Shown: positions 10,534 through 21,733, numbered from the stretch's first letter. The stretch: DNA of 64,000 bases from Brachynemurus nebulosus (GCA_035578155.1 JAPWDM010000008.1:2242001-2306000); one strand, 5' to 3'. Numbers and translations: made by a program. Notes: generated by a model not told the origin, from the letters alone.

Positions 10534-10751
10534 ATATGGTTCATTTCAGTTAAATTTAACCATGCTTCCTCACTCTGAATTTAAATAATTTCCGTTTTCT
10601 TGGCTTTATCTCTTTTATTATTGCATTTATGTAAATTTTAAATTTGCAGTTTATTTTTAGAAAAGAATAGAAGATTTATTTGTTTCGAATATAAGAATTA
10701 TTTAATTTTTTAACGAAAACTCACGATCAATTGTATCTGAAATAAGGTATA
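10534..10751 (+). mobile_element. R215 repeat copy 1
   Basis: One of four about 215-bp copies (others 41434-41651, 48303-48465 reversed and truncated, 62638-62857). Ends carry short inverted repeats built on CATTTCAG. An internal palindrome AGTTAAATTTAACC is seen near the left end. No ORF or A-tail. Confidence 0.75.
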
Positions 10752-11062
10752 CTATTAAAAATATAATTTTGAAAAACAAAAATCAGTTAATGTCAATATG
10801 TACTGTTTAGAATTTTCAAATCCGTTAAAATCAAACGAAAATAGTTTATTCTAATTAAAAATAACATATTTCACTTTTCTTTACAGTATTGCATCATTTT
10901 TTTTAACTTTGTGAAGATGAAATATTATTATGTCAAATATAATAAAAAACTAAATAAAAACCACTGATTAAGGACACTGGTGTAGTGTTGAAAAGTGTAC
11001 GACAAGGACAAAAAAAGAAGGAAACCTACAAAAGTGTCTGGGAATATTTTTCCAACTGTCGG

Positions 11063-11164
11063 ATGTAGCATTTGTTTTTTTTTATAAAAAAAAAGAAAAA
11101 TAGAGAAATGAAAATGACGAACTAGTGTGAGTTTTCCTTTCACTAAGTAATTGTTTACAAAAGT
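11063..11164 (-). other. 3' flank of ZF-2 shared with ZF-1
   Basis: Counterpart of 1369-1478. It starts at GATGTAGCATTTG and runs to the stop codon, with only scattered differences. Confidence 0.7.
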
Positions 11165-12757
11165 TTACAACAATTTTGTATGTATTATTTTATGTGTTTT
11201 TAAATGATCTGACCGTGAAAATGTTTTAAAACATATATCACATTTAAATGGTTTTTCTCCTGTGTGTGTTCTTTCATGTAATTTCAAATTGCCTGACGTA
11301 GAAAATGTTCTAAAACATATATCACATTTGAATGGTTTCTCCCCTGTATGTGTTCTTTCGTGTATTTGTAAATTAGTATATTGGCCAAATGTTTTAAAAC
11401 ATATATTACACTTAAATGGTTTTTCTCCTGTGTGTGTTCTTTCATGTGATTGTAAATTATCGTAACGACTAAATGTTTTACTACATATATCACATTTGAA
11501 CGGTTTTTCTCCGGTATGTGTTCTTTCGTGTATTTTTAAATTACCTGACGTAGAAAATGTTTTAAAACACACATGACACTTAAATGGTTTTTCTCCCGTA
11601 TGTACTCTTTCATGATTTTGTAAAACAAATAAAACGGAAAATGTTTTAAAACATATATCACATTTAAATGGTTTTTCTTCTGTATGTATCCGTTCATGTA
11701 CTTTCAACTGGCTCGATTTAGAAAATGTTTTAAAACATGTGTTACATTTGAATGGTTTTTCTCCGGTATGTACTCTTTCATGAGTTTTTAAATTACTTGA
11801 CGCGGAAAATGTTTTAAAACATATACTGCACATGTATGGTTTTTCACCGGTATGCACTCTTTCATGTTCTTTTAAATTACCTAACGCAGAGAATGTTTTA
11901 AAACATATGTCACAACTGAATGGTTTTTCCCCGGTATGTATTCTTTCATGTAATTTTAAAATACTTGACTGTGAAAATGTTTTAAAACATAGATTACATT
12001 GGAATGGTTTTTCTCCGGTATGTGTTCTTTTATGTATCCGTAAAGCAGTTGAGACAGAAAATGTTTTAAAGCATACATCACATTTGAATGGTTTTTCTCC
12101 GGTATGTGTTCTTTCATGTGATTTCAAACTGCCTAACTGAGAAAATGTTTTAAAACATATATCACATTTGAATGGTTTTTCTTCTCTATGTATTCTTTCA
12201 TGTACTTTCAACTGGCTTGACTGAGAAAATGTTTTAAAACATACATTACATTTGAATGGTTTTTCTCCGGTATGTAATCTTTCATGATCCTTCAAATTAC
12301 TTGACCGTGAAAATGTTTTAAAGCATATATCACATTTGAATGGTTTTTCACTGTTATGAATTCTTTCACGTTTTCCCGAACGGCTTAACGTGTACGATTT
12401 TTCACTAGTTTGAGCCATTTCATAAGTCTTTAAAATGCTTTGCTCACTAGAATTTTCCGTTTTAGAATCACTTTCGTAACTTTTGTCAAATAAAACACTA
12501 TTTTCTGTTAACATATCATCTTCATTATCTTCTAATTTAATTTCCGTATGTAAACTTTTCAAACTTAAATTATCCGGACCAGTTTCAACATCCACTTCCA
12601 GTTTTATGTCATTTCCATAACATAAGGAGTCAGTTAATTGCGATTTTGTTGTGATTGAAAATGAACTGTCTACATCGTCTACATTCTGTAAATTCTCTTC
12701 CACTTTTATTTTAACCGTAAATGCATTAGTTATTGACGTACACTGGTTATCTTCCAT
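11165..12757 (-). CDS. C2H2 zinc-finger protein ZF-2, 14 fingers, psi-KxE N-terminal region
   Basis: Predicted nuclear DNA-binding protein of 530 residues. The N-terminal region is about 85 percent identical by eye to that of ZF-1 and has the same three psi-KxE motifs (IKVE, IKLE, IKLE followed by DNED). Fourteen intact C-x2-C-x12-H-x3-H fingers follow. Helix residues -1 to 6 are RSSNLKD, QSSQLKV, QLGSLKS, VSTALRI, QSSILKL, ALGNLKE, ASSNLKT, KSSQLKV, VLFVLQN, TSGNLKI, RYDNLQS, QYTNLQI, TSGNLKL and RSDHLKT. By the published recognition code RSDHLKT would favour TGG and TSGNL GAT. The start is the ATG at 12757 that begins MEDNQ, aligned with ZF-1; the frame is open 44 codons further but without a matching ATG. 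No intron is visible. Confidence 0.94.
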   Translation of the reverse strand: MEDNQCTSITNAFTVKIKVEENLQNVDDVDSSFSITTKSQLTDSLCYGNDIKLEVDVETGPDNLSLKSLHTEIKLEDNEDDMLTENSVLFDKSYESDSKTENSSEQSILKTYEMAQTSEKSYTLSRSGKRERIHNSEKPFKCDICFKTFSRSSNLKDHERLHTGEKPFKCNVCFKTFSQSSQLKVHERIHREEKPFKCDICFKTFSQLGSLKSHERTHTGEKPFKCDVCFKTFSVSTALRIHKRTHTGEKPFQCNLCFKTFSQSSILKLHERIHTGEKPFSCDICFKTFSALGNLKEHERVHTGEKPYMCSICFKTFSASSNLKTHERVHTGEKPFKCNTCFKTFSKSSQLKVHERIHTEEKPFKCDICFKTFSVLFVLQNHERVHTGEKPFKCHVCFKTFSTSGNLKIHERTHTGEKPFKCDICSKTFSRYDNLQSHERTHTGEKPFKCNICFKTFGQYTNLQIHERTHTGEKPFKCDICFRTFSTSGNLKLHERTHTGEKPFKCDICFKTFSRSDHLKTHKIIHTKLL

Positions 12758-12889
12758 TTTCTTTTTTCTTCGAAAATTTGTGTAATTTTGATTAAATTTT
12801 GACAATTTACAAGTCTGAACCACTGAACGGATTGGTAGCGCATTGGTACTTGGTAGTACATTAGTACCCACAGAGCAGAGGTACAGCAA

Positions 12890-13561
12890 CTATGGCAACT
12901 ATCTCTATCATGAAATCTGCAGTCTGCACTTTTGTGGACGTTAGACTTCTTAATAGTCACACGCTCATCGGCAGTCGATGAGTATAAGTCAATCGCAGTA
13001 CAATGGATTAGATTGTTGTTTGCATTGTTACATTCCCACACGGAGAGTTGTGGTAGCATACATATGTATGTGAATAATGGTCACGTGACGACCAGTACCA
13101 CCAAGGATCACTAACACAAATACACAGTATCGCACGAATACAAAGTAAACACCGTACACGTATATATTTTCTATCTCTTACTGGTTACACTGGTTTCAGT
13201 CACAGAATACAGAACGAAAGGTAGTATCTCTATACTACTGAAACCAGTGTAACGCTAAAGGATAAAAAATACCCCACCACTATGTTATACATATATGTGC
13301 ACGCGGAGTTGTGTGTGGTAGTCCGACAGATGGTTGTGTGCATGCGTGTCTTGCATACACATATACTAAAAAAATACATAATATGTATGTGGTACGTACA
13401 TGTAACATACCGTTTTAACACAACGGCAACAATATGACAATAACTGAAACACACCCATTGGTAGGTAGTAAGTGAATGACAACATAGTTCTGTAAAATGC
13501 ACATACTTACCCATAAGTGATTGCAGAAAAGAGATAGTTGTATTCCTTCTAGTGTTCCATG
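12890..13561. repeat. E700-derived sequence upstream of ZF-2, partly head to head
   Basis: 12940-13200 matches the E700 interior in reverse complement (CGGTGTTTACTTTGTATT region). 13230-13561 matches E700 in forward orientation, including CATAAGTGATTGCAGAAAAG and the terminal TTCTAGTGTTC. The two pieces meet near 13210. The ends are not clean, so this is a rearranged composite. It covers the presumed promoter of ZF-2. Confidence 0.5.
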
Positions 13562-13914
13562 GGTTTCAATAGTAAGAGACACGTATTGTACCTCTGTCCT
13601 CTGTGGTAGTACCCTAGTACCGGTTGTACGCAAGTAGTACCGTGATAGCAACAAGTGATAAAACTTTTGTGGCAGCGTAGATGTTGGCTCAATGACAGAC
13701 GGTAGGGATGTTGACATTATATCGATATATCGAATATTCGATATTTTTTTGTAAAGTTTCGATATTTTCAACCGATATTTTCCAATCCGATATATCGATA
13801 CTGAAATGTCAGTATCGACATCGATATATTTTCCAAGAATAAATCAACTGTAAGAATCTACTTAATCGGCTATGACTAGAAAGTATGTAGCAAAAGTATA
13901 ATAATGGACGTATT

Positions 13915-14088
13915 CGTTGTTGAGTTTTTCTGCTAAAAGTGAGCTGTTGGCGCATGGGCAAGAACTTTTTTTATGGAATACGCATGCTCCAAAATACTTC
14001 ATATTATGAGCACAAGTATTTCGTACTTCATAAAAATGTTCTTGCGCATGCGCTCACAGCTCACTTTGAGCAGAAAAACTCAGCAACG
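13915..14088. repeat. Palindrome of 174 bp
   Basis: Arms pair CGTTGTTGAGTTTTTCTGCT with its inverse near 14088, and TGGCGCATGGGCAAGAAC with GTTCTTGCGCATGCGC. It abuts the foldback element at 14092, whose target duplication overlaps its right end. Confidence 0.7.
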
Positions 14089-14091
14089 AAC

Positions 14092-14811
14092 GGTTCTGAT
14101 ACCTTAGCACCCCAGCAATTATTTTTTGAAATTTTATCTTCTCATATCGTTAGTTCGTTGTTTGTTCTTTATTGTTCGTCAGTTATTATTGTTTGTTCGT
14201 ATATTCTTTATTTATAAAAAATTACATAAAAATGCAAACTCAGACTAGCGCCCCCACATACTAATTATGGTTTTTTTTTATTTCTACTGGCCTTTTATTA
14301 TGAATAAACGTTTGTTTTTATATAAACGACGTTTGTTCTATCATCAAAGTGACTTCTTTCGGCTTTAATTAACAATTTTTTACATTTTTTAATTAGTTCA
14401 ATTGTCATGGCATAGTAGTAGCATTGCGCATGCGCCAATTTTACTTTTAAGCGGTTCTCATCAATTGGCGGATGCGCAATGCTACTACTATGCCATGACA
14501 ATTGAACTAATTAAAAAATGTAAAAAATTGTTAATTAAAGCCGAAAGAAGTCACTTTGATGATAGAACAAACGTCGTTTATATAAGAACAAACGTTTATT
14601 CATAATAAAAGGCCAGTAGAAATAAAAAAAAACCATAATTAGTATGTGGAGGCGCTAGTCTGAGTTTGCATTTTTATGTAATTTTTTATAAATAAACAAT
14701 ATACGAACAAACAATAATAAATGACGAACAATAAAGAACAAACGACGAACTAACGATATGAGAAGATAAAATTTCAAAAAGTAATTGCTGGGGTGCTAAG
14801 GTATCGGAACC
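14092..14811. mobile_element. Foldback transposon, 349-bp arms, perfect 9-bp TSD
   Basis: Left arm 14092-14440 and right arm 14463-14811 are near-identical inverted repeats around a 22-bp centre. Ends are GGTTCTGATACC and GGTATCGGAACC. GCAACGAAC directly precedes and directly follows the element. Long inverted repeats with a 9-bp duplication are typical of Mutator-like foldback elements; the assignment is inference because no transposase is present. Confidence 0.85.
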
Positions 14812-14965
14812 GCAACGAACACGGCGAATTAAGATGCCATCTAACTATTTAAGCTTCCTTTGGTTGTGAACACTGATTCCTAGTAATTAATGACGTTGAT
14901 GGGAACGCATAAGAAAAAACAATTTTTCCTAAAAACTGTCCTAGAAAAATACTAGTTTAATAAAT

Positions 14966-15295
14966 GCTGGCGTTCGAAACGAAAATTTTGTTAGCGTAAC
15001 GTTAGCTAATTGAGCTTTTACCGTTACAAACCAGAGGGCTCTTGATATTTTCATTAATTCAAAAAATTAATGCACGTTAATTATTTTTCATGATTTTTCA
15101 CAGTATAAATACTTAATTTCTGAAGTACAGCCACATTTAAAAATTATGGAATAAAAATAATCAGTCACCATGTTAGAAATTGTTGTTTTAAGATATAAAG
15201 TATGTGAATTTTTGAATGCGTGCCCTCTGGTTTGTAACGGTAAAAGATCAATTAGCTAACGTTACGCTAAAAAAATTTTCGTTTCGAACGCTAGC
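14966..15295. mobile_element. MITE-D copy 1, 330 bp
   Basis: Inverted repeats of about 75 bp: GCTGGCGTTCGAAACGAAAA at the left and its imperfect inverse ending AACGCTAGC. Partial copies occur at 17042-17140 (continuing after 21261) and 27920-28092. The phrase ACAAACCAGAGGGCTC is conserved in all. Confidence 0.75.
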
Positions 15296-15695
15296 AATTT
15301 TTGCCTATTTTCTTACGAATAAACGTAACTACAAGGAGAAAGTATCATTTATTTTAATTGTGACTCAATGTAATAAAAATTTAAAAAAAAAAAAAGATAT
15401 ATCAAAATATTGATATTTTTTACCGATATATCACTCTGCGATATTGATATATTTGAAAAATGCCAATATAATATATATCGATATTTTTAAAAATATCAAC
15501 ATCCCTAAGAGACGGCTGTGAAAGCCTTGTTCGTTTTCGTGTCCTTAGAGGATTGGTAATAGGAGTAGGAACAGAGAGAAGGGAAAGGACTTTTTGTGTT
15601 TGTGTGTGTGTTCGTGTATGTGTGTGGATGTGTCGTTCTATTTTACGTTTCTTGGTGTAAATGTGTTCTGGTTCATCAAATTGCTCATTTAGATC

Positions 15696-15726
<31 letters not shown>

Positions 15727-15798
15727 AATGCGGTACAAACGCAGTACAAACGAGCTATATTATTTATTTTTAAATTTTCGAAAGTCGGACACCTAGGT

Positions 15799-16905
15799 TC
15801 ACACCGATGTTTCTCCTGTGTGTATTCTTTCATGTGATTTCAAATGGTGTTGCAGAGAAAATGTTTTAAAACATATGTCGTATTTGAATGGTTTTTCTCT
15901 TGTATGTGTTCGTTCATGTCTTTTCAAACTACTTGACTGAGAAAATGTTTTACTACATATATCACATTTGAATGGTTTCTCTGCTGTATGTGTTCTTTGA
16001 TGTGTTTTTAAATGAGCTAACTGAGAAAATGTTTTAAAACATATATCACATTTGAATGGTTTTTCTCCTGTATGTGTTCTTTCATGTGTTTTTAAATGAC
16101 CTGATCGAGGAAATGTTTTAAAACATGTGTTGCATTTGAATGGTTTTTCTCTTGTATGTGTTCTTTCATGTGTTTCTAAAGTACTTAACTGAGAAAATGT
16201 TTTAAAACATGTATCACATTTGAATGGTTTTTCTCTTGTATGTGTTCTTTCATGTGTTTTTAAATTACTTGATGTTGAAAATGTTTTAAAACATATGTCA
16301 CAACTGAATGGTTTCTCTCCTGTATGCGTTCTTTCATGTGTTTTTAAATAACCTAACTGAGAAAATGTTTTAAAACATACATTACACTTAAATGGTTTTT
16401 CTCCTGTATGTGTTCTGTCATGTGTTTTCAAACTATCCGATCGGGAAAATGTTTTAAAACACACATTACACTTGAATGGTTTCTCTCTCGTATGTGTTCT
16501 TTTGTGTGTTTTCAAATTATGTGACTGAGCAAATGTTTTAAAACATACATCACATTTGAATGGTTTTTCTTCTTCTGTATGTACTTGTGTATGTGTTTGC
16601 TGAGTGGCGCTCTCTGTATTAGATATTTCTGAATTTTCGTCAAACAAAACGCTATTTTCTGTTAACATATCCTCTTCATCATCTTCTAATTTAATTTCGG
16701 TATGTAAACTTGTCAATAAATGATCAGTATTGTTTTCTTCCATTTCCAATTTAATTTCATTTGGATAATATGTTGAATGGGATGATTCCGTTGTTGTTAT
16801 GCTTGACAATGAGTTATCTACAGTCGGTGAATTCATCTCCATTTTAATTTTGACAGTGATATTTTGAGTGATATCAGACATTGATGTAGATCCTTTATTT
16901 ACCAT
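15799..16905 (-). CDS. C2H2 zinc-finger protein ZF-3, 9 fingers (last one lacks a zinc ligand)
   Basis: Predicted nuclear DNA-binding protein of 368 residues. The N-terminal region holds psi-KxE motifs at K21 (IKME), K52 (IKLE) and K72 (IKLE followed by DDEED), with spacing like ZF-5, its nearest relative. Helix residues of the nine fingers are QSHNLKT, RSDSLKT, QLGYLKT, TSSNLKT, QLSTLET, RSGHLKT, QLAHLKT, QSSSLKR and LQHHLKS. Position 6 is T in seven of the nine, so this array is more uniform there than its paralogues. The last finger reads FKYDIC: the first cysteine codon has become TAC, so it probably cannot bind zinc. Start ATG at 16905. The ORF is continuous. Several linkers read TREKP instead of TGEKP. 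Confidence 0.93.
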   Translation of the reverse strand: MVNKGSTSMSDITQNITVKIKMEMNSPTVDNSLSSITTTESSHSTYYPNEIKLEMEENNTDHLLTSLHTEIKLEDDEEDMLTENSVLFDENSEISNTESATQQTHTQVHTEEEKPFKCDVCFKTFAQSHNLKTHKRTHTREKPFKCNVCFKTFSRSDSLKTHDRTHTGEKPFKCNVCFKTFSQLGYLKTHERTHTGEKPFSCDICFKTFSTSSNLKTHERTHTREKPFKCDTCFKTFSQLSTLETHERTHTREKPFKCNTCFKTFPRSGHLKTHERTHTGEKPFKCDICFKTFSQLAHLKTHQRTHTAEKPFKCDICSKTFSQSSSLKRHERTHTREKPFKYDICFKTFSLQHHLKSHERIHTGETSV

Positions 16906-17041
16906 TTTCGTACTTTCTTTAAAAACTTATAAACTTTTGTAGTTATAAACGTTTTGTTGATCAATTCTGAACCTTCAAATGACGTTACTGACGTTTAGCA
17001 GTTAGCACGTTTAGCATAATTTTTTCTATGAGCATAATATT

Positions 17042-17140
17042 GCTGGCGTTCCGGACGAAAATTTTGTTAGCCTAACGTCAGCTAACGGAGCTTTCACCGT
17101 TCCAAACCAGAGGGCTCTGATTCAAAAAATTAACGAAGTG
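17042..17140. mobile_element. MITE-D copy 2, left part, split by a 4.1-kb element
   Basis: GCTGGCGTTCCGGACG and the conserved ACCAGAGGGCTCTGATTC phrase are present. The MITE sequence stops at 17141. Related right-hand sequence (TTTTTCACGGTTTTTCAC) resumes after 21261, so the 17142-21261 element inserted here. Confidence 0.65.
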
Positions 17141-18238
17141 TCTAGTCGTCCGATAAACGAACGAATAAAAAAAAACTTAGTCGTCCGACTATCGGATGAA
17201 TAAAATAAATTAATCGCCCGATAAATCTAATTTTTCTGGGAATGGTACCTATGTTTATTATTTTGTGAGGTTGGTTAAAAATTTGAAATTTCACAAATAA
17301 ATTTAAAATGTTATAATAATTCCTTCTGTAATATTTTATAATCAAATATGTAATTATTAGTTATGGAATAAATTAATAGTGTAAATAATTCGTTATAATC
17401 CAAGACGAATTATAATTCATTGTGAATATGGATATAATCGACACCAATTGATTTATTATTTTTATCAAAGACATAGACTTCATAGTTTTGGATTAAATAA
17501 TTAATTAAAAGTTACGAGGATTTTAGTTTATCACTCTTTGTGTACAAGTTCATTATTCATTGTGTACAATTCATTAAACTCAGTGGTGTATGTGCTTATT
17601 ATAATTCTTTCGGGTAAGTATTCACTTTTAATGATGTTATATTTTTCCAGAATTTATCGATACTGCCTAGTAAGCATACCATTTCTATGTGTTTTGGTTA
17701 GGTTACCCTGCTGGAAAGGTCTCACAAAATATCATTAAAAAAAATGTTTATTTTATAAGATTGTATGATTTACTGGTATATTTATGAGCATGAAAATATT
17801 TTCCCTCGAATATTTTATGATATTTTATCAGTACTTTAGTAGCTCATAGATTCTGATAAAAATATTTTTTATCTTTTTTATAAGATCCTATGAGAAAAGT
17901 AATTAATTTCAATTATCTATGAGATTTTATGAGAGTTTGCGAATTAAAGCACAATAAGTATTTCTATGAGATTTTATAACAAAAGCTGGAGTAGAATAAG
18001 CTCATAAGAAATCATTAGCAATTTACGAGAAACGATGGGCAATACTGTAACTGAATTTTTATGAGAATTAGGTGGAAATCCCTTGGACAAATACACATCC
18101 ATAATCTGATAGAAGATCATCTTACTTTTATGTGGTTAACAAACGTGTGACTTAAATTATAAAATCTTATAAAATATCTTTTGGTATATTAAGTATTTTG
18201 ATTGCACTTGCGCCCTCCAAGTGTATATATGGTGTTAT

Positions 18239-19034
18239 TAGTGATGTGAGTCTGGTAATATTACCAAATTACCGTAATTTACCCGACGGTAATTTTGGTA
18301 ATTTACCCGACAAAAATTACCACAGGTAATTTTGATCTTTATGACATCTATTATCTGAAATATTAATTGCAGACATAATGTGAATTAAGATAGTAGAGAA
18401 GTGGTAAAAATAGCATTTCGTGTTTTACTCCCTAGCAAATGTTATGTTACGATTTTTATGATTCTTACATTTATTTAATTTAATTTATTCTTATTATTTA
18501 ATTTAAATTCAACAACGATTCAAATTACTGAAAATGCGCCATTATTTTAAAATGAAGTTGCAATTTATAAACAAACATGTCGGTACCTACTAATAATTTT
18601 CATCGATGAATTGAAATTGTGTTTTATTTTTAATATTTCTGTTAATTTGAATACACAATAATAATAATTATGATAATCGACCAGAATTATAATAAATACC
18701 CACTTTGAGTTACTTTTAATCTTCAAATTGTGATGTGAATGCCATTGTAGTGTACTGTTTTTATTTTGTAGCGGCAATTTTTTTAATATGAAATTGTAAA
18801 ATTTATTTTTGATGAGTTTTACAAAAATGATCAAAAATTAAAGAAAATTACTTAACTCATACCCCTTCGCGTTTTATTAACAAAAAAAAAAAAAAAAAAA
18901 AAACACTAAAAAATCACATTAATGTACATCTAGTTCAATTTAAAATACCAATATTACCGAATTTTACCGAAAATTACCGTAATATTACCAGTGGTAACGT
19001 AATTTTCAAAATTACCGGTAAATTAACATCTCTA
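18239..19034. mobile_element. hAT-like element, 796 bp, perfect 8-bp TSD
   Basis: GGTGTTAT flanks both sides (18231-18238 and 19035-19042). Ends are TAGTGATGTGAG and TTAACATCTCTA. The subterminal regions are filled with GGTAATATTACC and AATTACCG motifs. A run of about 22 A lies near 18882. No transposase ORF. Confidence 0.88.
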
Positions 19035-19287
19035 GGTGTTATACGTATTTGTATGTTTAGAAGAGTGGTATGCCTAAAGACTTATTTACACGTATCAGAT
19101 TATTAAGAGATGAATTAAATTTTAACAATGTATAATTTAATTTCGATTGATCAGGTGTTTAGAAGTACTGTACAATTTAGCTATTTACTTTGTTTTCGTA
19201 TTCGAAGATTTAATTTTTGTATTAAGAAGTTGGGCGGAGTAACAGCGTATTTCTATAATGATTTTGGAATTTCATTATATAATCTTC

Positions 19288-19549
19288 AAATGAAGACATG
19301 AGTGGATGGAGGTGTTATGTAACATTTTTTTTCAAAAATTCATTTTTTGCCAAATTTTGAAAAATTCTATGCTGAAGTATCATATATTAAAATTTGGTTT
19401 CATTAGGTCCAATAGTTTTGTAGAAATTCAATAATAAACATGTGCTATGGCATGGGAAGTATATGTAAATAAAAACTTTCAAACGCTTCTACTGTAAAAT
19501 TATAAAAAAAATGTTACATAACACCTTCATCCACTCATGTCTTCAAATA
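19288..19549. mobile_element. MITE with 45-bp inverted repeats
   Basis: GAAGACATGAGTGGATGGAG followed by TGTTATGTAACATTTTTTT is inverted at 19505-19549. About 170 bp of AT-rich centre, no ORF. Confidence 0.7.
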
Positions 19550-20363
19550 TTTTTGAATAAATCTAAATGAGATGTCTTCTGTCCACTTCGATATTTTGAA
19601 AAATATAAAATATTTTTAAACAGAGGGAACAAATAATATTTTTAAAAAAAGTGCTTCAAAATGACTATGGACTAACGACACAATTCGTTAAAAATAAATT
19701 GTTCATTGATCAAACGTATGTATCAAGTGATTGATCAAACTCACAAAATTAACTCAAAATACATAAACAAAATTTAGTTATACTTGTTTACTTGAATGCT
19801 AAATTTAACTTCGATGCTTAATAGGTTGTTTATGCTTTAAGTTATTAAAACATTTTTTTAGTGTTATACTTAACAATTTATTATGTATGTGTAGACGTGT
19901 CTTTACATATTCGCTATACTCGTCAGTTTAAGCAAGTTAAAACTAGAATTATATGTATGTACTTACTTACAGATATTATTATAGTTATTTTATTATACAA
20001 CAAATGCAGTTAAACTCAACCGACTATTTATTATCTACTGTATGCCGGGTATGCCGTATGATTTTTTAATTAAAGAACAAATTATGTAGTGCTAACAATT
20101 TTGCTTAATCTGTGATCACCTTGCGCTTAAAATTTTCTCGGGATCAATTATAGTTTTATTTTTATTCTTTTTGCAATAAGATTTTTGTTTATATGAAAAT
20201 TCTGGGCTCGGTTGAGTTAAAAATTGTTAAAATATGTAAATGAAATTTGAATACAAGGCAGACGCTCCAACAACAAAAAGCAATTAGTATTAAAATTGAC
20301 AAGAAAATTGAGCAGAGTACCGCTATGAGATATTATAACTAAAGACGTTGATGTGTATGAGTA

Positions 20364-20643
20364 AAATAATCGGTGAAAAGTGAAATTTGTGGGAAAATAT
20401 TGTGCATGGGCTTTTGCTGGGATCAAAAATATTTATGAGAATGTATCAGTAAAACATTCAAACGAAACGGAAAATCATTACACAAAAACCTTAAAACTAT
20501 TTTTGTTAACAGAATATAATTTTGAGATTTTTGGATTGTTTTTTCGTTACGTTATATTCTACTGATACATACTCGTAAATATTTTTGATTCTAATACAAG
20601 CTCATACGCTCTCATAAGTTTCACTTTTCACCGGTTATTACTC
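20364..20643. repeat. Inverted repeat with diverged 85-bp arms
   Basis: CGGTGAAAAGTGAAA followed by ATCAAAAATATTTATGAG at the left is matched by its inverse at 20555-20640. The arms are roughly 80 percent alike. It lies inside the 4.1-kb element. Confidence 0.55.
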
Positions 20644-20861
20644 ATATATTTCAACATTTTTACTTACAATGTAATGAGATTCTATAAGGAGCTAATACCA
20701 CTCATAAGATCCCATAGAGTTTAAAAAATATCATTTTTATGAGTATTTAAGGGCATTCCCTTGGACAAATACACATCCTAAATCCCATAAAATATCATAA
20801 AATATATTTTTTTATGATATTTTATGATTTTTTTCCAGTAGGGTAGTTTAGTTAGTTCTGA

Positions 20862-20995
20862 CAATATACTTAGATTTTTGATATTAAAATTAGGTGGCGG
20901 GGTTGGTTTTGGTTAGGTTAGTTTAGTTAGTTTTGACACTATACTTCGATTTTTGATATAAAAACTAGGTGATGAGGTTGGTTTAAAATTTGAAA
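20862..20995 (-). repeat. Minisatellite, about two units of 66 bp
   Basis: Units contain CCTCACCACCTAGTTTTTAT and ATCGAAGTATATTGTCA (minus strand). The same unit forms a longer array at 43690-44145. Confidence 0.65.
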
Positions 20996-21475
20996 TTTCA
21001 CGAATAAATTTAAAATGTTATAAACTTAATTCCTTCTGTAATATTTTATAATCAAATATGTAATTATTAATTATAAAATAGTAAGTATACCATTTCTAGA
21101 AGAATTAGATTTATCGGACGATTAATTTATTTTATTCATCCGATAGTCGGACGACTAGGTTATTTTATTCGTCCGATAGTCGGACGACTAAGTTTTTGTT
21201 TATTCGTCCGATTATCGGACGACTAAGTTTTTTTTTATTCGTCCCATTATCGGACGACTAGCAACACCCAAAAATTAATATACGTTAAATATTTTTTCAC
21301 GGTTTTTCACCGTATTGTTAAATACAAAATTATATTTTGTATTTAAATTAGTCACTATATTTGAGCAAGGCAGTGTTCAGTAGTGTTAGAATAGCGATTT
21401 TGAATTTGCCTCCTCTTGAGGTGTGTTGATTTTGAATTTGCCTCCTCTTTGTTAAAACATTTTATAATAGTAGTA

Positions 21476-21650
21476 GGGTAAAAGACCCCATTGTCGATCG
21501 GGGTTATAAGTCCGATCAGTTTTGACATTTATATTTTAATGAAGTTATTTCTGAAAGAAACCTTTGATAAAAAAAATTATTGTTAATAGAATGATTATTT
21601 TTCAATTTAAATTCACATCACATTTAATGTCTCCTCACTTAATTTAAGAA

Positions 21651-21733
<83 letters not shown>

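Larger units (their letters stand above)
13703..15507. mobile_element. hAT-like element, 1805 bp, hosting three later insertions
   Basis: Ends TAGGGATGTTGACATT and AATATCAACATCCCTA, with subterminal clusters of TATCGATA. The flanking 8-mers ACAGACGG and AGAGACGG match at 7 of 8. Inside lie a palindrome (13915-14088), a foldback element (14092-14811) and a MITE-D copy (14966-15295). No transposase ORF survives. Confidence 0.8.
17142..21261. mobile_element. Large non-autonomous element, 4.12 kb, tandemly repeated inverted ends
   Basis: Both ends are inverted copies of CTAGTCGTCCGAT. The ends are built of repeated units of about 37 bp, each with GTCGTCCGA-TATCGGACGAAT; four units lie at the right end and two at the left. 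Just inside both ends is matching sequence (TTTGAAATTTCAC, TATTTTATAATCAAATATG). A subterminal minisatellite is at 20862-20995. The interior has no large ORF and hosts a hAT-like insertion (18239-19034) and two inverted repeats. The superfamily is unknown to me. Confidence 0.7.
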
